A stretch of DNA of 64,000 nucleotides, from assembly GCF_002217795.2 (NCBI RefSeq), contig NZ_AP018823.1, forward strand, positions 558,001 to 622,000, written 5' to 3'. The stretch is from Aquitalea magnusonii (GTDB lineage: Bacteria > Pseudomonadota > Gammaproteobacteria > Burkholderiales > Chromobacteriaceae). The notes beneath the pieces were generated by a model. The model had not been told where the DNA came from. It saw only the letters and a program-made list of their open reading frames with translations, and searched no databases. Of the stretch, positions 16,304-27,529 are shown in pieces (the stretch's first letter is position 1; each line of letters begins with the position of its first letter). The position numbers and the translations under genes are program-made.

Positions 16304-17097
16304 GCTTGTTGGTCAAGGCAGGCAAGGGGCGCGAAATTGCCGACATCACCCCGCACAGCGCCGGTTGGCAACATGTGGGTTTCCGCGCCGTGCGGCTGGC
16401 GGTGGGTGAACAGGAAAGCTGGCAGGATGCCGGGCGCGAATGCTGTCTGGTGGTGCTGACCGGCAAGGTGGCGGTGCAGGCAGGTAGTCTGTACTGGGAC
16501 AGCCTGGGCGAGCGCAGCAGCGTGTTCGACGAGCAGGCACCGTGGGCGGTGTATGTCCCGGCCGGCGAGCCTCTTACCATCACCGCACTGACCCCGGCCG
16601 AAGTGGCCTTGTGTTCGGCACCTGGCCAGCCGGGCCGCGAGGTGCGGCTGATTGCCCCTGCCAGCATGCAGCGCAGTGTGCGCGGCAAGGGGGCCAACAC
16701 CCGCTATGTGACTGACATCCTGCCGCAGACCGAGCCGGCCGACGGCCTCTTGGTGGTGGAGGTGATCACCCCGTCCGGCCATTCTTCCAGCTACCCGCCG
16801 CACAAGCACGATCTGGACAATCTGCCAGCGGAAAGCGCACTGGAAGAAACTTATTACCACCGCATCGACCCGCCGCAGGGTTTTGCCTTCCAGCGGGTCT
16901 ACACCGACGACCGCAGCCTGGACGAATCCCACGCCGTGGAAAACCACGACGTGATGATGGTGCCGCGCGGCTATCACCCGGTGTGCGTGCCCTATGGCTA
17001 CCAGTCCTATTACCTCAACGTGATGGCCGGGCCCAAACGCCAGTGGTCCTTCCACAACGACCCGCAGCACGAATGGCTGTTGCAACTACCTGATTGA
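16300..17097 (+). CDS. iolB: 5-deoxy-glucuronate isomerase
   Basis: Cupin-fold isomerase converting 5-deoxy-D-glucuronate, the IolD product, to 2-deoxy-5-keto-gluconate, the IolC substrate. 265 residues, normal for the family. The C-terminal cupin shows the metal-binding histidines in HSSSYPPHKHDLDN and a later HPVCVPYGYQSYYLN. The ATG at 16300 overlaps the iolE2 stop by four bases. The end (HNDPQHEWL) is typical of IolB. Confidence 0.93.
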   Translation: MSLLVKAGKGREIADITPHSAGWQHVGFRAVRLAVGEQESWQDAGRECCLVVLTGKVAVQAGSLYWDSLGERSSVFDEQAPWAVYVPAGEPLTITALTPAEVALCSAPGQPGREVRLIAPASMQRSVRGKGANTRYVTDILPQTEPADGLLVVEVITPSGHSSSYPPHKHDLDNLPAESALEETYYHRIDPPQGFAFQRVYTDDRSLDESHAVENHDVMMVPRGYHPVCVPYGYQSYYLNVMAGPKRQWSFHNDPQHEWLLQLPD

Positions 17098-17213
17098 GGC
17101 CATGGCGCCGGGCTGTCCTGGTCCGGCGCTGGTTGTCACATTCCCGCTCATTTTCCATTTGATGCCCACCGCTCAGGGGCAGGCCCCCGGCTTGCCCGCA
17201 GCAAGGAGAAACC

Positions 17214-18707
17214 ATGTTGCAGATTCCGCATTTCATCAATGGCCAGCGTACTGCTGGTGTGGCACAACGTTACAGTGCCGTGTTCAACCCGGCATTGGGA
17301 CGTCCGCAGGCCGAAGTGGCCCTGGCCGAGCCGCAGGATGTGGCCGCCGCCGTGGCCGCCGCCCATGCGGCCTTTCCGGCCTGGGCGGCACTGTCTCCGC
17401 TCAAGCGCTCGCGCATCCTGTTCCGCTTCAAAAGCATTCTGGAGGAACGCCAGCGCGAACTGGCAGCGGTGATTTCCAGCGAGCATGGCAAGGTGGAGTC
17501 CGACGCTCAGGGCGAAGTGCAGCGCGGGCTGGAAGTGGTGGAGTTTGCCTGCGGCATTCCGCAGTTGCTCAAGGGCGAATACACCGAGCAGGTGGCCACC
17601 GGCGTGGATGCCTGGACCATGCGCCAGCCGCTGGGCGTAGTGGCCGGCATCACACCGTTCAACTTCCCGGCCATGGTGCCGATGTGGATGTTCCCGGTGG
17701 CGCTGGCCTGCGGTAATACCTTCATCCTCAAGCCTTCCGAGCGCGATCCGTCCGCTGCTGTCTTGATTGCCGAATGGCTGCAGGAAGCCGGGCTGCCGGA
17801 TGGCGTGTTCAATGTGCTGCAAGGCGACAAGCTGGCGGTAGATGGCCTGCTTACCCATCCAGACGTGGCCGCGGTCAGCTTTGTCGGCTCCACCCCGATT
17901 GCCCGCTATATCTATGAAACCGGTGCCGCACACGGCAAGCGGGTGCAAGCGCTGGGCGGGGCCAAGAACCATATGGTGGTGCTGCCGGATGCCGACCTGG
18001 ACATGACCATCGAAGCGCTGATGGGTGCGGCCTATGGTTCGGCTGGCGAGCGTTGCATGGCCATCTCCGTGGCCGTGGCCGTGGGTGAGGTGGCTGACAC
18101 GCTGGTGGCGCGGCTGGCCGAGCGTACCCGCCAGTTGCGCATCAATGTCGGAACCGACCCCAAGGCCGAAATGGGTCCGCTGGTAACGCGCCAGCATCTG
18201 GACAAGGTGAGCGGCTATATCGCGCAAGGGGTGGCCGAAGGCGCCAGACTGGTGGTGGATGGCCGTGGCCTGGTGGTGCCAGGCTGCGAGGAAGGCTTCT
18301 TCATCGGCGGCACGCTGTTCGATCACGTCACCCCGGAGATGACCATCTATCAGGAAGAAATCTTCGGCCCGGTGCTGGCCGTGGTGCGGGTGGACAGTCT
18401 GGAGGCGGCAGTAAAGCTGATCAACCAGCACGCCTATGGCAATGGCACGGCCATCTTTACCCGCAATGGCGGCGCGGCGCGGGAGTTTGCCCATCGCATT
18501 CAGGTGGGCATGGTGGGCATCAATGTGCCGATTCCGGTGCCCATGGCCTTCCACAGCTTTGGCGGCTGGAAAGCCTCGCTGTTTGGCGACCATCACATGC
18601 ACGGCCCGGAAGGTGTGCGTTTTTACACCCGCATGAAGGCCATTACCAGCCGCTGGCCGGCCGGGCAGGTGCAGAGCGCAGAATTTGCCATGCCAACCCT
18701 GGGTTGA
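17214..18707 (+). CDS. iolA: Methylmalonate/malonate-semialdehyde dehydrogenase (CoA-acylating)
   Basis: Last step: malonate semialdehyde is oxidatively decarboxylated to acetyl-CoA with NAD+ and CoA; the enzyme family (MmsA) also acts in valine breakdown. The 497-residue ALDH-fold protein has [13 protein letters not shown], the NAD motif [12 protein letters not shown] and the catalytic cysteine C281 in [14 protein letters not shown] precedes the ATG at 17214, 116 bp after iolB. A terminator at 18785-18807 ends the iolC-iolE-iolB-iolA unit. Confidence 0.93.
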   Translation: MLQIPHFINGQRTAGVAQRYSAVFNPALGRPQAEVALAEPQDVAAAVAAAHAAFPAWAALSPLKRSRILFRFKSILEERQRELAAVISSEHGKVESDAQGEVQRGLEVVEFACGIPQLLKGEYTEQVATGVDAWTMRQPLGVVAGITPFNFPAMVPMWMFPVALACGNTFILKPSERDPSAAVLIAEWLQEAGLPDGVFNVLQGDKLAVDGLLTHPDVAAVSFVGSTPIARYIYETGAAHGKRVQALGGAKNHMVVLPDADLDMTIEALMGAAYGSAGERCMAISVAVAVGEVADTLVARLAERTRQLRINVGTDPKAEMGPLVTRQHLDKVSGYIAQGVAEGARLVVDGRGLVVPGCEEGFFIGGTLFDHVTPEMTIYQEEIFGPVLAVVRVDSLEAAVKLINQHAYGNGTAIFTRNGGAAREFAHRIQVGMVGINVPIPVPMAFHSFGGWKASLFGDHHMHGPEGVRFYTRMKAITSRWPAGQVQSAEFAMPTLG

Positions 18708-18784
18708 GCGGCAGCAAGGGGAGCCGTGCTCATCGCCTGGCTTCTCTTGCTCCGGACATGGTGTGCATCCTCTGATTCACCTTC

Positions 18785-18807
18785 AGGCAGCCGTGGCTGC
18801 TTTTTTT
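18785..18807 (+). terminator. Rho-independent terminator after iolA
   Basis: GCAGC / GCTGC stem with a CGTG tetraloop followed by seven T, about 80 bases after the iolA stop. Confidence 0.75.
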
Positions 18808-18816
18808 CATCGGGGC

Positions 18817-18849
18817 AAACACAAGGCCCGCCTTGTTGAAGGGCGGGCC
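18817..18849 (-). terminator. Rho-independent terminator of the SPOR gene
   Basis: Eight-bp GC stem (18825-18832 with 18842-18849) read on the minus strand and followed by TTGTGTTT, 20 bases past the stop of the SPOR-domain gene. It is convergent with the iolA terminator. Confidence 0.65.
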
Positions 18850-18868
18850 GGTGTGCTGATTGGTGCAA

Positions 18869-19705
18869 TTACTGACCGGCGGGAGCCAGCAGTGCGGTGT
18901 AGCCCAGGCTGCGCAGCTTGGCCATGGCCTCGTCCGCCTCGGCGCGACTTTTGAATGGTCCCAGTTGCACACGGGTTTCGGTATGCGCCTCGATACCCTT
19001 GGCCTTTAGCTCCTTCACCAGTTTTTCAGCATTGCCCGTGCTGGAAAACAAGCCCAACTGCAACTTGTAGCCCAGCGAGCTGCCTTCCGGCTTGGCCTTG
19101 CTCAGTGGCGCGCTCTGGGGCAGGGCGGTGGTTTCTGCATTACTCACCACCACCGATGGCACGGGGCTGGCAGATGGTGCAGGCTTGCTGGCCGCTGTGT
19201 GCGGTGCAGCGGTGTTGGTCATCGCTGGCGGGGCCGGATTGGGTGTGTTGCTGGTGGTGCTGGTGGGGGGCTTGCCGGCAGCTTTGCCGGCAGGCGGGTG
19301 CGCCAGCGGTGCTGTCACCGGTTTGGCACTGGCCACCGCCGGGGTTTTGCTGATATCCGGAGTCTGCGGGGGCGCAGCAAGTGGTGCTGCGGGCGAGGGC
19401 GAGCTGCCCGCATCCGTTACGGGTGCGCTGGCTTCGGCCACGGGGGTACTGGCGCTGGTGGGTTCGGCAGCCGGTACTTCTGCTGCCGGGGCTGAGGTGG
19501 GGTTGACGATCTTGCCCGAACTGCCTGCTGGTGTGCTGGCTGTCATGTCCACTTTGGGCTTTTTCATGCCATCCAATACCGGAATTGCCGCCAGCGCCAC
19601 GGCCACCAGGCCGCCGGCAATCGCCAGCCGCTTTTTCAGCTTGCTGTTGAGGTCTTTTTCATCCGGCTCCGTGCCGGGGTGCTGCCCTTGGTTTTGTTCT
19701 GTCAT
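18869..19705 (-). CDS. SPOR-domain membrane protein
   Basis: Bitopic inner-membrane protein of 278 residues. A charged cytoplasmic N terminus (about 28 residues), one membrane segment (LAIAGGLVAVALAAIPVL), a long Ala/Pro/Thr/Ser-rich linker to about residue 195, and a C-terminal SPOR domain (LGYKLQLGLFSSTGNAEKL ... TRVQLGPF). SPOR domains bind denuded glycan at the division site, as in FtsN/DedD, so a role in septal peptidoglycan work is likely. No specific name is justified. It is divergent from ndk. Confidence 0.8.
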   Translation of the reverse strand: MTEQNQGQHPGTEPDEKDLNSKLKKRLAIAGGLVAVALAAIPVLDGMKKPKVDMTASTPAGSSGKIVNPTSAPAAEVPAAEPTSASTPVAEASAPVTDAGSSPSPAAPLAAPPQTPDISKTPAVASAKPVTAPLAHPPAGKAAGKPPTSTTSNTPNPAPPAMTNTAAPHTAASKPAPSASPVPSVVVSNAETTALPQSAPLSKAKPEGSSLGYKLQLGLFSSTGNAEKLVKELKAKGIEAHTETRVQLGPFKSRAEADEAMAKLRSLGYTALLAPAGQ

Positions 19706-19843
19706 GGCCTTGAATTTTATGCAGCAGAGGCTTGAAAAGGCTGGTAAAATGTCGGGTTCCTCAGAATTGCGTAACCCGAGTGGATAAGCTACAGCCTAGT
19801 TTAGCCACTTGTTCTGTTATTTGGGAGTATTTGGGAGATATTT

Positions 19844-20269
19844 ATGGCAATTGAACGTACCCTGTCCATCGTTAAGCCGGATGCCGTCGCCAAGAACGTG
19901 ATTGGCAAGATCTACGACCGTTTCGAATCCGCCGGTCTGAAAATTGTAGCCGCCAAGCTCAAGCAACTGTCCCGTGCAGAAGCCGAAGGCTTCTACGCCG
20001 TACACAAAGAACGTCCTTTCTTCAAGGATCTGGTTGACTTCATGGTTTCCGGCCCGGTGATGATCCAGGCTCTGGAAGGTGAAAACGCCATCGCCAAGAA
20101 CCGCGAACTGATGGGCGCCACCGACCCGAAAAAAGCTGACGCCGGCACCATCCGCGCTGACTTCGCCGAGTCGATCGACGCTAACGCCGTACACGGCTCC
20201 GACAGCGCTGAAAACGCTGCCATCGAAGTGGCTTACTTCTTTGCCGCTTCCGAGATCTACTCCCGTTAA
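19844..20269 (+). CDS. ndk: Nucleoside diphosphate kinase
   Basis: Transfers the gamma-phosphate of ATP to NDPs by a phosphohistidine intermediate. 141 residues, with [12 protein letters not shown] at the N terminus and the catalytic histidine H117 in NAVHGSDS. Codon use is strongly biased, as expected for a highly expressed gene. It opens the conserved betaproteobacterial train leading to purA and is followed by a hairpin terminator before rlmN. Confidence 0.97.
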   Translation: MAIERTLSIVKPDAVAKNVIGKIYDRFESAGLKIVAAKLKQLSRAEAEGFYAVHKERPFFKDLVDFMVSGPVMIQALEGENAIAKNRELMGATDPKKADAGTIRADFAESIDANAVHGSDSAENAAIEVAYFFAASEIYSR

Positions 20270-20297
20270 TCTCGTTCTGCCGTAATGGATGTATCTG

Positions 20298-20325
20298 GCG
20301 GCAGCCTGGTGGCTGCCGCTGTTTT
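20298..20325 (+). terminator. Rho-independent terminator (possibly leaky) between ndk and rlmN
   Basis: Nine-bp stem GCGGCAGCC / GGCTGCCGC with a four-base loop and a short T-run, ending 13 bases before the rlmN start. Since rlmN follows at once, it may act as a partial terminator. Confidence 0.65.
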
Positions 20326-20337
20326 ACCGAGGATTGC

Positions 20338-21432
20338 ATGAAAACCAACCTGCTCGACTTCAATCTGGACCAGTTGACCGAACACTTTGCCGCCATGGGA
20401 GAAAAACCCTTCCGTGCCAAGCAGGTGATGCGCTGGATGCACCAGATGGGCGAAGACGATTTCGACGCGATGACCGACCTGGCCAAGAGCCTGCGTGCCA
20501 AGCTGCACGAGCGTGCCGAGGTGCGCGTACCGTCGCTGATGACCGGGCAGGCGTCCAGTGATGGTACCCGCAAGTGGCTGCTTGACGTCGGCACCGGCAA
20601 CGGTGTGGAAACCGTGTTCATTCCGGAAGACGACCGCGGCACCTTGTGCGTGTCATCCCAGGTGGGTTGTGCGCTGGAGTGTACCTTCTGCTCCACCGGC
20701 CGCCAGGGTTTCAACCGCAATCTCTCCACCGCCGAGATCATCGGCCAGTTGTGGTGGGCCAACAAGGCCATGGGCGTGACGCCCAAGAACGAACGCGTCA
20801 TCTCCAATGTGGTGATGATGGGCATGGGCGAGCCACTGGCCAACTTCGACAATGTGGTCAGCGCGCTGCAAATCATGCTGGACGACCACGGCTACGGCCT
20901 CAGCCGCCGCCGTGTGACGCTGTCCACCTCCGGCCTGGTGCCGCAGATGGACCGCCTGCGCGAAGCCTGTCCGGTGGCGCTGGCCGTCAGCCTGCACGCC
21001 CCCAACGATGCGATTCGCGATGAAATCGTCCCCATCAACAAGAAATATCCGCTCAAGGAGCTGATGGCAGCCTGCCAGCGTTATCTGGAAAAGGCCCCGC
21101 GCGATTTCATCACCTTTGAATATGTGATGCTGGACGGCATCAACGACCGGCCGGAACATGCGCGCCAACTGCTGGAACTGGTGCGCGATGTACCGTGCAA
21201 GTTCAACCTGATACCGTTCAATCCCTTCCCCAATTCGGGGTACGATCGCTCCAGCAATAATGCAATCCGTATTTTCCGGGAAATGTTGCAGGAGCAAGGC
21301 TACGTGGTTACCGTAAGGAAAACCCGCGGCGACGATATCGATGCCGCCTGTGGGCAGTTGGCGGGACAGGTGATGGACAAGACCCGCCGTCAGGTCAAAT
21401 GGATGCAGATCGCGCAGGAGAATCAAGAATGA
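20338..21432 (+). CDS. rlmN: Dual-specificity 23S rRNA / tRNA adenine-C2 methyltransferase
   Basis: Radical SAM enzyme methylating C2 of A2503 in 23S rRNA and A37 of some tRNAs. 364 residues; the CxxxCxxC cluster motif is C111, C115 and C118 in CALECTFC, and [12 protein letters not shown] follows. A conserved cysteine near the C terminus (DIDAACGQL) fits the methyl-carrying cysteine. The stop overlaps the pilW start (ATGA), indicating coupled translation. Confidence 0.96.
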   Translation: MKTNLLDFNLDQLTEHFAAMGEKPFRAKQVMRWMHQMGEDDFDAMTDLAKSLRAKLHERAEVRVPSLMTGQASSDGTRKWLLDVGTGNGVETVFIPEDDRGTLCVSSQVGCALECTFCSTGRQGFNRNLSTAEIIGQLWWANKAMGVTPKNERVISNVVMMGMGEPLANFDNVVSALQIMLDDHGYGLSRRRVTLSTSGLVPQMDRLREACPVALAVSLHAPNDAIRDEIVPINKKYPLKELMAACQRYLEKAPRDFITFEYVMLDGINDRPEHARQLLELVRDVPCKFNLIPFNPFPNSGYDRSSNNAIRIFREMLQEQGYVVTVRKTRGDDIDAACGQLAGQVMDKTRRQVKWMQIAQENQE

Positions 21433-22172
21433 TCAAGTGGCGAGTGTGGATGGCAGTGAGCCTGTTGGCGTATTCCTGTGTCGCATTCGCCGCTCCGGCC
21501 AACCGGAAACTGGCGGAAATCCGCAGCCAGTTGGCCGTCGAATATGCTTCCCTCGGCAATTTGCCGGTGGCGCTGGAGTCGGCCAACGATGCCGTCAATG
21601 CCGATGACGGCTTTGTCGGTGCCTACCTTACCCGTGCCTACATCTTCACGCTGATGCAGTTGGATGCCGATGCCGAGAAGAACTTTCTGAAGGCTTTGCA
21701 GGTCGACCCAAACAGTCCAGAAGCCAATAACAACTATGGCCAGTTTCTGTGCGAACATGATCGCCCGCGGCAGGCCATGGATTATCTGGCCAAGGCAATC
21801 GCCAATCCGCTGTATCAAACCCCGCAAACGGCCTATCTGAACATGGGCCGTTGCAGTGTAAAACTGGGTGAAACCACCCAGGCCAATGATTACCTGTTGA
21901 CCGCATTGCGGCTGTCTGCGGACTATCCGCCCGCACTGCGGGAGCTGGCGGCCTTGCATCTGGAGCTGGGCAATGCCAAGCTGGCATCCTTTTATTTTTC
22001 CCGCTTGCTGAAAATTGTCGGGAATACCCCGCCCGGTGCCGATGTGCTGTGGCTGGGGGTGCAAATTGCCAGAAAAGGGGGAGACCGGGCGCATGAGGCG
22101 GAATATTCGGCCCTGCTGAAAAACAAATACCCGGACTCCAAGGAAACTCAAATGCTGTTGAGTGGAAGCTGA
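21429..22172 (+). CDS. pilW: Type IV pilus biogenesis/stability protein PilW (TPR)
   Basis: TPR protein (PilF in Pseudomonas) that stabilises or targets the outer-membrane secretin for type IV pili. 247 residues: hydrophobic N-terminal export signal ([17 protein letters not shown]) and TPR-like repeats from about residue 35 to 200 ([38 protein letters not shown]). The cysteine in LLAYSC is a weak lipobox; cleavage at AFA is the alternative. The ATG at 21429 has AGGAGA upstream and overlaps rlmN. Confidence 0.88.
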   Translation: MIKWRVWMAVSLLAYSCVAFAAPANRKLAEIRSQLAVEYASLGNLPVALESANDAVNADDGFVGAYLTRAYIFTLMQLDADAEKNFLKALQVDPNSPEANNNYGQFLCEHDRPRQAMDYLAKAIANPLYQTPQTAYLNMGRCSVKLGETTQANDYLLTALRLSADYPPALRELAALHLELGNAKLASFYFSRLLKIVGNTPPGADVLWLGVQIARKGGDRAHEAEYSALLKNKYPDSKETQMLLSGS

Positions 22173-22174
22173 AG

Positions 22175-23104
22175 ATGGAACAGGAAGCAAATGACCAGCC
22201 TGCCGGCTTTGAGGTCGGTGCGGCGCTGAAAGCAGCGCGCGAGCGGGCCGGCATGAGCCTGGGCGAAGTGGCCGACAGGCTGAAGCTTTCCATCCGCCAA
22301 CTGGAAGCCATCGAACACGATGATTTCCAGCAATTGCCGGGTGCAACCTTTGTCCGTGGTTTCGTCAGGAATTATGCGCGCTTTCTCCGGGTTGACCCGG
22401 AACCATTGATGGCCAGGCTGGAGCAGCAGTTTCCATCGGCAGTCAATGACGTGGTCAATCTGGTCAAGCATGAGGCGCAGGGTGATGCCGTGGCACACGC
22501 TGCGCAGGCAAGCGGACTGGACAGCGCACAGGCAGCGGGCGGTAAGGCCGGCAAATGGCTGATCATCGTACTGCTGCTGGCGGCACTGGCTGCTGCCGTC
22601 GCCTGGTTCCTGTCGCGGCCCGCCGATAAGGCGGATGACAGCAAGCAAAGCTTGCAACCCATGCTGACGGAACAGGCCGCCTCGGCAGCGACGCCAGCCT
22701 CGGCTGCCTTGCCGCAGCCCGCGGCGGCATCCGCGCCGCAAGCCGCGCCAACGGCCATTACGCAGCCGGTTGCATCGGCCCCCGCCGTGGTGACGCAGCC
22801 GGCCCCGCCAGCCAGCAAGCCGCAGGCCAGCGCGCCAAGTGCAGGGGATGCCACCGCCAGCGCCGCGACCGGCAAGATCAGCCTCAGTGCCAAGCAGGCA
22901 GCGTGGATCTCCGTCATTGATGCCACCGGCAAGAAGCTGCAATTTGGCACGCTGGAAGCAGGTGGCAGTAAGGAGTTGAGCGGTACGCCGCCGTTCCAGC
23001 TGAAAATTGGCAATGCGGCCCAGGTTGAACTCAGTTTTAACGGACAGCCGGTAGCGCTGGCCGACAAGATTCGTGGCACTACTGCCAAAATTAAACTCAA
23101 GTAA
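22175..23104 (+). CDS. rodZ: Cytoskeleton protein RodZ
   Basis: Membrane protein linking MreB to the elongation machinery. 309 residues: an N-terminal helix-turn-helix of the Xre type (about 15-80, [19 protein letters not shown]), a membrane segment near 128-148 ([19 protein letters not shown]), an Ala/Pro/Gln-rich periplasmic linker, and a C-terminal DUF4115 beta domain ([28 protein letters not shown]). It starts 2 bp after pilW and runs into ispG, the normal neighbour. Confidence 0.9.
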   Translation: MEQEANDQPAGFEVGAALKAARERAGMSLGEVADRLKLSIRQLEAIEHDDFQQLPGATFVRGFVRNYARFLRVDPEPLMARLEQQFPSAVNDVVNLVKHEAQGDAVAHAAQASGLDSAQAAGGKAGKWLIIVLLLAALAAAVAWFLSRPADKADDSKQSLQPMLTEQAASAATPASAALPQPAAASAPQAAPTAITQPVASAPAVVTQPAPPASKPQASAPSAGDATASAATGKISLSAKQAAWISVIDATGKKLQFGTLEAGGSKELSGTPPFQLKIGNAAQVELSFNGQPVALADKIRGTTAKIKLK

Positions 23105-23118
23105 ATGCGGATTGTTGC

Positions 23119-24402
23119 ATGAATAGCGTGAATATCGCGCGACGCCCCACCCGCCAGGTGCGTGTGGGGCATGTCATGGTGGGGTCGGCTGCACCGGTTG
23201 TGGTGCAGTCCATGACCAATACCGACACGGCAGACGCCATCGCCACCGTAGAACAGGTTTATCAGTTATCCCAGGCAGGCTCCGAGCTGGTGCGCATTAC
23301 GGTCAATTCGCCGGAAGCTGCCGCGCGCGTGGCGGAAATCCGTCAGCGCCTGGACGACATGGGCTGTGATGTCCCGCTGGTGGGCGATTTCCATTTCAAT
23401 GGCGAACGCCTGCTCAAGGAATACCCCGACTGTGCCCGCGCGCTGGCCAAATACCGAATCAATCCTGGCAATGTCGGCAAGGGTGCCAAGGGGGACGACA
23501 AGTTCGCCTACATGATCCGCACCGCGGCCGAGCTGGACAAACCGGTGCGCATCGGCGTGAACTGGGGCAGCCTGGATCAGGCGCTGCTGGCACGCATGCT
23601 GGATGCCAACAATCGCAAGCCGCAGCCCTTGCCACTGGAACTGGTGATGCGCGAAGCGCTGATCGTGTCGGCACTGGAGTCCGCCGACAAGGCGATGGAG
23701 CTTGGTTTGCCGGCAGATAACATCCTGCTGTCGTGCAAGGTCAGCAATGTGCAGGATTTGATCACCGTTTACCGTGATCTGGGCAAGCGTTGCGATTTCC
23801 CGCTGCATCTGGGCCTCACCGAAGCCGGCATGGGCAGCAAGGGCATCGTGGCTTCTTCCGCGGCGCTGGCCATTCTGTTGCAGGAAGGCATTGGCGATAC
23901 TATCCGTATTTCGCTCACGCCGCAGCCGGGCGAAGCACGTACCCGTGAAGTGGTGGTGGCGCAGGAACTGCTGCAAACCATGGGCTTGCGCAGCTTCACC
24001 CCGCTGGTGACTGCCTGTCCCGGCTGTGGCCGCACCACCAGCACTTTTTTTCAGGAACTGGCCGACCAGATTCAAAGCTATCTGCGCGAGCAGATGCCCA
24101 TCTGGCGTTTGCAGTACCCTGGCGTAGAAGACATGAAGGTGGCGGTGATGGGCTGTGTGGTAAACGGTCCGGGCGAAAGCAAGCTGGCCGACATCGGCAT
24201 TTCGCTGCCGGGCACCGGAGAGGTACCGGTGGCACCGGTCTACGTGGATGGTCAGAAAGATGTCACCCTGAAAGGCGACAATATCGCGGCAGAATTCATG
24301 GCGCTGGTGAACAACTATGTTCACAGCCGTTTTGGTGAAGGTGGCAGCAAGCGTCGGGAAGCACCGGCTGCACGCACCATTCCCATCCTGCCGCAGCGCT
24401 GA
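23119..24402 (+). CDS. ispG: 4-hydroxy-3-methylbut-2-en-1-yl diphosphate synthase
   Basis: Penultimate MEP-pathway enzyme, an iron-sulfur protein converting MEcPP to HMBPP. 427 residues with [11 protein letters not shown] near the N terminus and the cluster cysteines C300, C303 (ACPGCGRT) and C346 ([10 protein letters not shown]). The catalytic glutamate in NGPGE is present. It lies between rodZ and hisS, the common order in proteobacteria. The spacing suggests one operon. Confidence 0.96.
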   Translation: MNSVNIARRPTRQVRVGHVMVGSAAPVVVQSMTNTDTADAIATVEQVYQLSQAGSELVRITVNSPEAAARVAEIRQRLDDMGCDVPLVGDFHFNGERLLKEYPDCARALAKYRINPGNVGKGAKGDDKFAYMIRTAAELDKPVRIGVNWGSLDQALLARMLDANNRKPQPLPLELVMREALIVSALESADKAMELGLPADNILLSCKVSNVQDLITVYRDLGKRCDFPLHLGLTEAGMGSKGIVASSAALAILLQEGIGDTIRISLTPQPGEARTREVVVAQELLQTMGLRSFTPLVTACPGCGRTTSTFFQELADQIQSYLREQMPIWRLQYPGVEDMKVAVMGCVVNGPGESKLADIGISLPGTGEVPVAPVYVDGQKDVTLKGDNIAAEFMALVNNYVHSRFGEGGSKRREAPAARTIPILPQR

Positions 24403-24456
24403 GCGCAGGCAGCACCGGGCTGGCAAGATCAACCGAATAGCAAGAAAAAATATCAA

Positions 24457-25728
24457 ATGGCGCAAAAATTGCAGGCAATCAAGGGCATGAATGATGTACT
24501 GCCCGCCGAGTCGTACCAATGGGAATACTTTGAAGGCGTACTGCGCAAGCTGCTGGCCGACTATGGCTATCAGAACATCCGCACCCCGATTGTGGAAACC
24601 ACACCGCTGTTTGTGCGGGCCATTGGCGAAGTGACCGATGTGGTCGAAAAGGAAATGTACACCTTTGTCGACAGCCTCAACGGAGACAGCCTGACGCTGC
24701 GTCCGGAAGGTACCGCCGGTACCTTGCGTGCCGTGGTGGAACATACCTTGCTGTACAACACCACGCAGAAGCTGTGGTATATGGGCCCGATGTTCCGTCA
24801 CGAAAAGCCGCAAAAAGGCCGCTATCGTCAGTTCCACCAGATGGGTATCGAGGCGCTGGGCTTTGCCGGTCCGGATATCGACGCCGAAATCATCGCCATG
24901 ACTGCCGACCTGTGGCAGCGCCTGGGCCTGAGCCAGTATGTCCGTCTGGAAATCAACTCGCTGGGCAATGCCGAAGAACGTGCCGCTCACCGCAAGGCGC
25001 TGATCAGCTATCTGGAAGGCTTTGTCGACATTCTGGATGAAGACGGCAAACGCCGTTTGTATACCAATCCGCTGCGCGTGCTGGATACCAAGAATCCGGC
25101 ATTGCAGGACATGGCCAATAATGCGCCGCGCTTGTCCGATTATCTGGGCGAAGCCTCACGCGCCCATTACGAAGGCTGGAAGGCCATGATTGGCGCACTG
25201 GGCATCGACTTTGTCGAAAACCCGCGCCTGGTCCGTGGCCTGGATTACTACAATCAGTCCGTGTTCGAGTGGGTGACCACCGAACTGGGCGCACAAGGCA
25301 CGGTATGTGCCGGTGGCCGTTACGATGGCCTGATTGAACAACTGGGTGGCAAGCCTGCACCGGGCATCGGTTTTGGCATGGGTCTGGAGCGCGTGCTGCT
25401 GCTGTTGCAGGACAAGGGTTTGTTGCCGGCGGCACGCAGCGTGGATGTCTACATCGTGCAGCAGGGCGATGGTGCCGCCATGTATGCGATGAAACTGGCC
25501 CAGCAGTTGCGTAGTGCCGGGCTGTCGGTCATCCAGCACCTGGGTGAAGGCAGCTTCAAGTCACAAATGAAAAAGGCCGATGGCAGCGGTGCAGAGTTTG
25601 CCGTCATCATCGGTGAAAACGAAATGGCGGCTGGTCAGGCCGTGGTCAAGCCCATGCGTGCCGAGGCAGCACAGCAAACCGTGGCGCTGGACCAGGTCGC
25701 TTCAACCATTGCCGCGATCAAGGCTTGA
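24457..25728 (+). CDS. hisS: Histidyl-tRNA synthetase
   Basis: Class II aminoacyl-tRNA synthetase charging tRNA-His. 423 residues; motif 2 region [17 protein letters not shown] and the histidine-specific motifs LVRGLDYYN and [14 protein letters not shown] are present, with a C-terminal anticodon-binding domain from about residue 330. It is distinct from the paralogue hisZ at 32749, which lacks the synthetase function. Confidence 0.97.
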   Translation: MAQKLQAIKGMNDVLPAESYQWEYFEGVLRKLLADYGYQNIRTPIVETTPLFVRAIGEVTDVVEKEMYTFVDSLNGDSLTLRPEGTAGTLRAVVEHTLLYNTTQKLWYMGPMFRHEKPQKGRYRQFHQMGIEALGFAGPDIDAEIIAMTADLWQRLGLSQYVRLEINSLGNAEERAAHRKALISYLEGFVDILDEDGKRRLYTNPLRVLDTKNPALQDMANNAPRLSDYLGEASRAHYEGWKAMIGALGIDFVENPRLVRGLDYYNQSVFEWVTTELGAQGTVCAGGRYDGLIEQLGGKPAPGIGFGMGLERVLLLLQDKGLLPAARSVDVYIVQQGDGAAMYAMKLAQQLRSAGLSVIQHLGEGSFKSQMKKADGSGAEFAVIIGENEMAAGQAVVKPMRAEAAQQTVALDQVASTIAAIKA

Positions 25729-25745
25729 TATAAGGGGGGTGCGCA

Positions 25746-26375
25746 ATGGCGTACGACTTGCAGGAACAGGAACAGATCGACTCCATGAAAGCCTTCTGGC
25801 AACAGTGGGGCAAACTGATTGGCGGCGCAGTGCTGGCCATCAGCGTGGCCTACCTGGGCTATAAGGGCTATGGCTACTATCAGGCTGCGCAGGCCAGTAA
25901 GGCCGCCGTGGTGTTTGCCGATGTGGAGCAGGCTGCGCAGACGCAGGATGTGGCCAAGCTCAAGTCGGCAGCAGCATTGCTGCAGTCCGACTATGCCGCT
26001 ACGGCCTACGCCGCCGATGCCGCCTTGCTGGCGGCCAAGGTTGCGTTTGAAAAGAACGATCTGGCCACAGCCCAGACCCAGCTTTCCTGGGTGGTGCAGA
26101 ATGTGAAGGATGAGGCCATGGTTGCCGTGGCGCACCTGCGCCTGGCCACCATTCAGCTGGATCAGAAGCATTACGATGCCGCCATTGCGGAACTTGGTCA
26201 GGCTCACCCCAGCGCCTTTGATGCACTGTTCCTTGATTTGAAGGGTGATGTGCATGCCGCTAAAGGCGATAAGGCCGCTGCCCGTGATGCGTACAAGGCC
26301 GCCCTGGCCAAGCTGGTGGGGGAATCACCCAACCGCCAGTTCATTCAGACCAAACTCGACGCACTGGGAGGTTAA
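25746..26375 (+). CDS. yfgM: YfgM-like TPR membrane protein
   Basis: Ancillary SecYEG-associated periplasmic chaperone-like protein in E. coli (UPF0070). 209 residues: a short cytoplasmic start (AYDLQEQEQIDSMKAFW), a single membrane segment (residues about 22-42) and helical TPR-like repeats to the C terminus. It sits between hisS and bamB as in other proteobacteria, 17 bp after hisS and 3 bp before bamB. The function is transferred from the family. Confidence 0.85.
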   Translation: MAYDLQEQEQIDSMKAFWQQWGKLIGGAVLAISVAYLGYKGYGYYQAAQASKAAVVFADVEQAAQTQDVAKLKSAAALLQSDYAATAYAADAALLAAKVAFEKNDLATAQTQLSWVVQNVKDEAMVAVAHLRLATIQLDQKHYDAAIAELGQAHPSAFDALFLDLKGDVHAAKGDKAAARDAYKAALAKLVGESPNRQFIQTKLDALGG

Positions 26376-26378
26376 TTG

Positions 26379-27518
26379 ATGCGCCGCCAATTGCTGGTTA
26401 CTGCTGTTCTTTCCTCGTTCTTGCTGGCCGGCTGCGCCAGCTGGTTTGAAAGTTCTTCCGCTGCAAAACCCACACCGCTGGCGGCCATCAAGCCTATCCA
26501 GGCCCTGAACGTGAAGTGGAGCCTGTCGCAGGCCGCCTCCGACAATGCATTCTCCCCGGTGTATGCCAACGGAAACGTCATCTCGGCTGATGCTTCCGGT
26601 CGCATCCGCACCGTGGATGCCTTGTCCGGACGCGTCAGCGCTGACGTTTCCCTCAAGCGCGAGCTTTCCACTGGCGTGGCTGTTGCGGGTGATACCGTGA
26701 TTGTCGGCACTCAGGACGGCAAACTGCTGGCGGTTGAGCGCAGCAGCGGCAAGCAGTTGTGGGAACAAACCCTCACCAGCGTGGCGCTGGAAGCCCCGCA
26801 AATTGCCGCCGGCATGGTAGTGGTGCGCAGCAATGATGGTCGTCTGACCGGCTTCAGCCTTGCCGATGGCAAGCAGCAATGGTCGGTAGCACGCACACAA
26901 CCACAGTTGCTGGTACGTAATACCGGTTCCATGCAGGCGGTGGGGAATGAGGCGGTCATGGTGGGCCTGCCCGGTGGCAAGCTGGACATCATCAGCCCGG
27001 CCAATGGCAACACGCTATGGGAAGGTGTGGTTGCCAACCCGCGCGGTGCCACCGAGCTGGAACGCATCACCGACATCACCAGCCGCCCGGTCTACGATGC
27101 CGGGCAGGTATGCAGCGTAGCCTATCAGGGGCGCGTTGCCTGCTTCGATGCCAAGAGCGGTAGCCTGATGTGGGCAAGAGAGCTGTCATCCAGCCGTGGT
27201 GTGGCACTGGATGACAGCAAGCTGTATGTCACTGCGGAAGATGGTTCGGTGTGGGCGTATGATCGCAGCACTGGTCGCAATCTGTGGAAAACCGACGCAC
27301 TGAAATTCCGTAATGTATCTGGCCCTGCCATGCTAGGACGTTTTGTTCTGGTGATCGATGGCGAGGGCTACGGCCATCTGCTGTCCAACGAGAGCGGCAG
27401 TCTGGTGGGCCGTGTGAAACTAGGCAGCGAAGGCACCGTCGCCCAACCCCTCTCCCTGGGCGCATCTGCCCTGGTGCAGGGGCAGAATGGTCGCCTGTCG
27501 CTGCTGTCGATTGAGTAA
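26379..27518 (+). CDS. bamB: Outer membrane assembly lipoprotein BamB
   Basis: Lipoprotein of the BAM complex that inserts beta-barrel proteins in the outer membrane. 379 residues with signal peptide and lipobox LLAGC (lipidated C19), followed by a PQQ-like eight-bladed propeller with recurring blades ([39 protein letters not shown]). The ATG at 26379 is preferred over the TTG directly before it. Confidence 0.93.
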   Translation: MRRQLLVTAVLSSFLLAGCASWFESSSAAKPTPLAAIKPIQALNVKWSLSQAASDNAFSPVYANGNVISADASGRIRTVDALSGRVSADVSLKRELSTGVAVAGDTVIVGTQDGKLLAVERSSGKQLWEQTLTSVALEAPQIAAGMVVVRSNDGRLTGFSLADGKQQWSVARTQPQLLVRNTGSMQAVGNEAVMVGLPGGKLDIISPANGNTLWEGVVANPRGATELERITDITSRPVYDAGQVCSVAYQGRVACFDAKSGSLMWARELSSSRGVALDDSKLYVTAEDGSVWAYDRSTGRNLWKTDALKFRNVSGPAMLGRFVLVIDGEGYGHLLSNESGSLVGRVKLGSEGTVAQPLSLGASALVQGQNGRLSLLSIE

Positions 27519-27529
27519 AAGCTGTAACC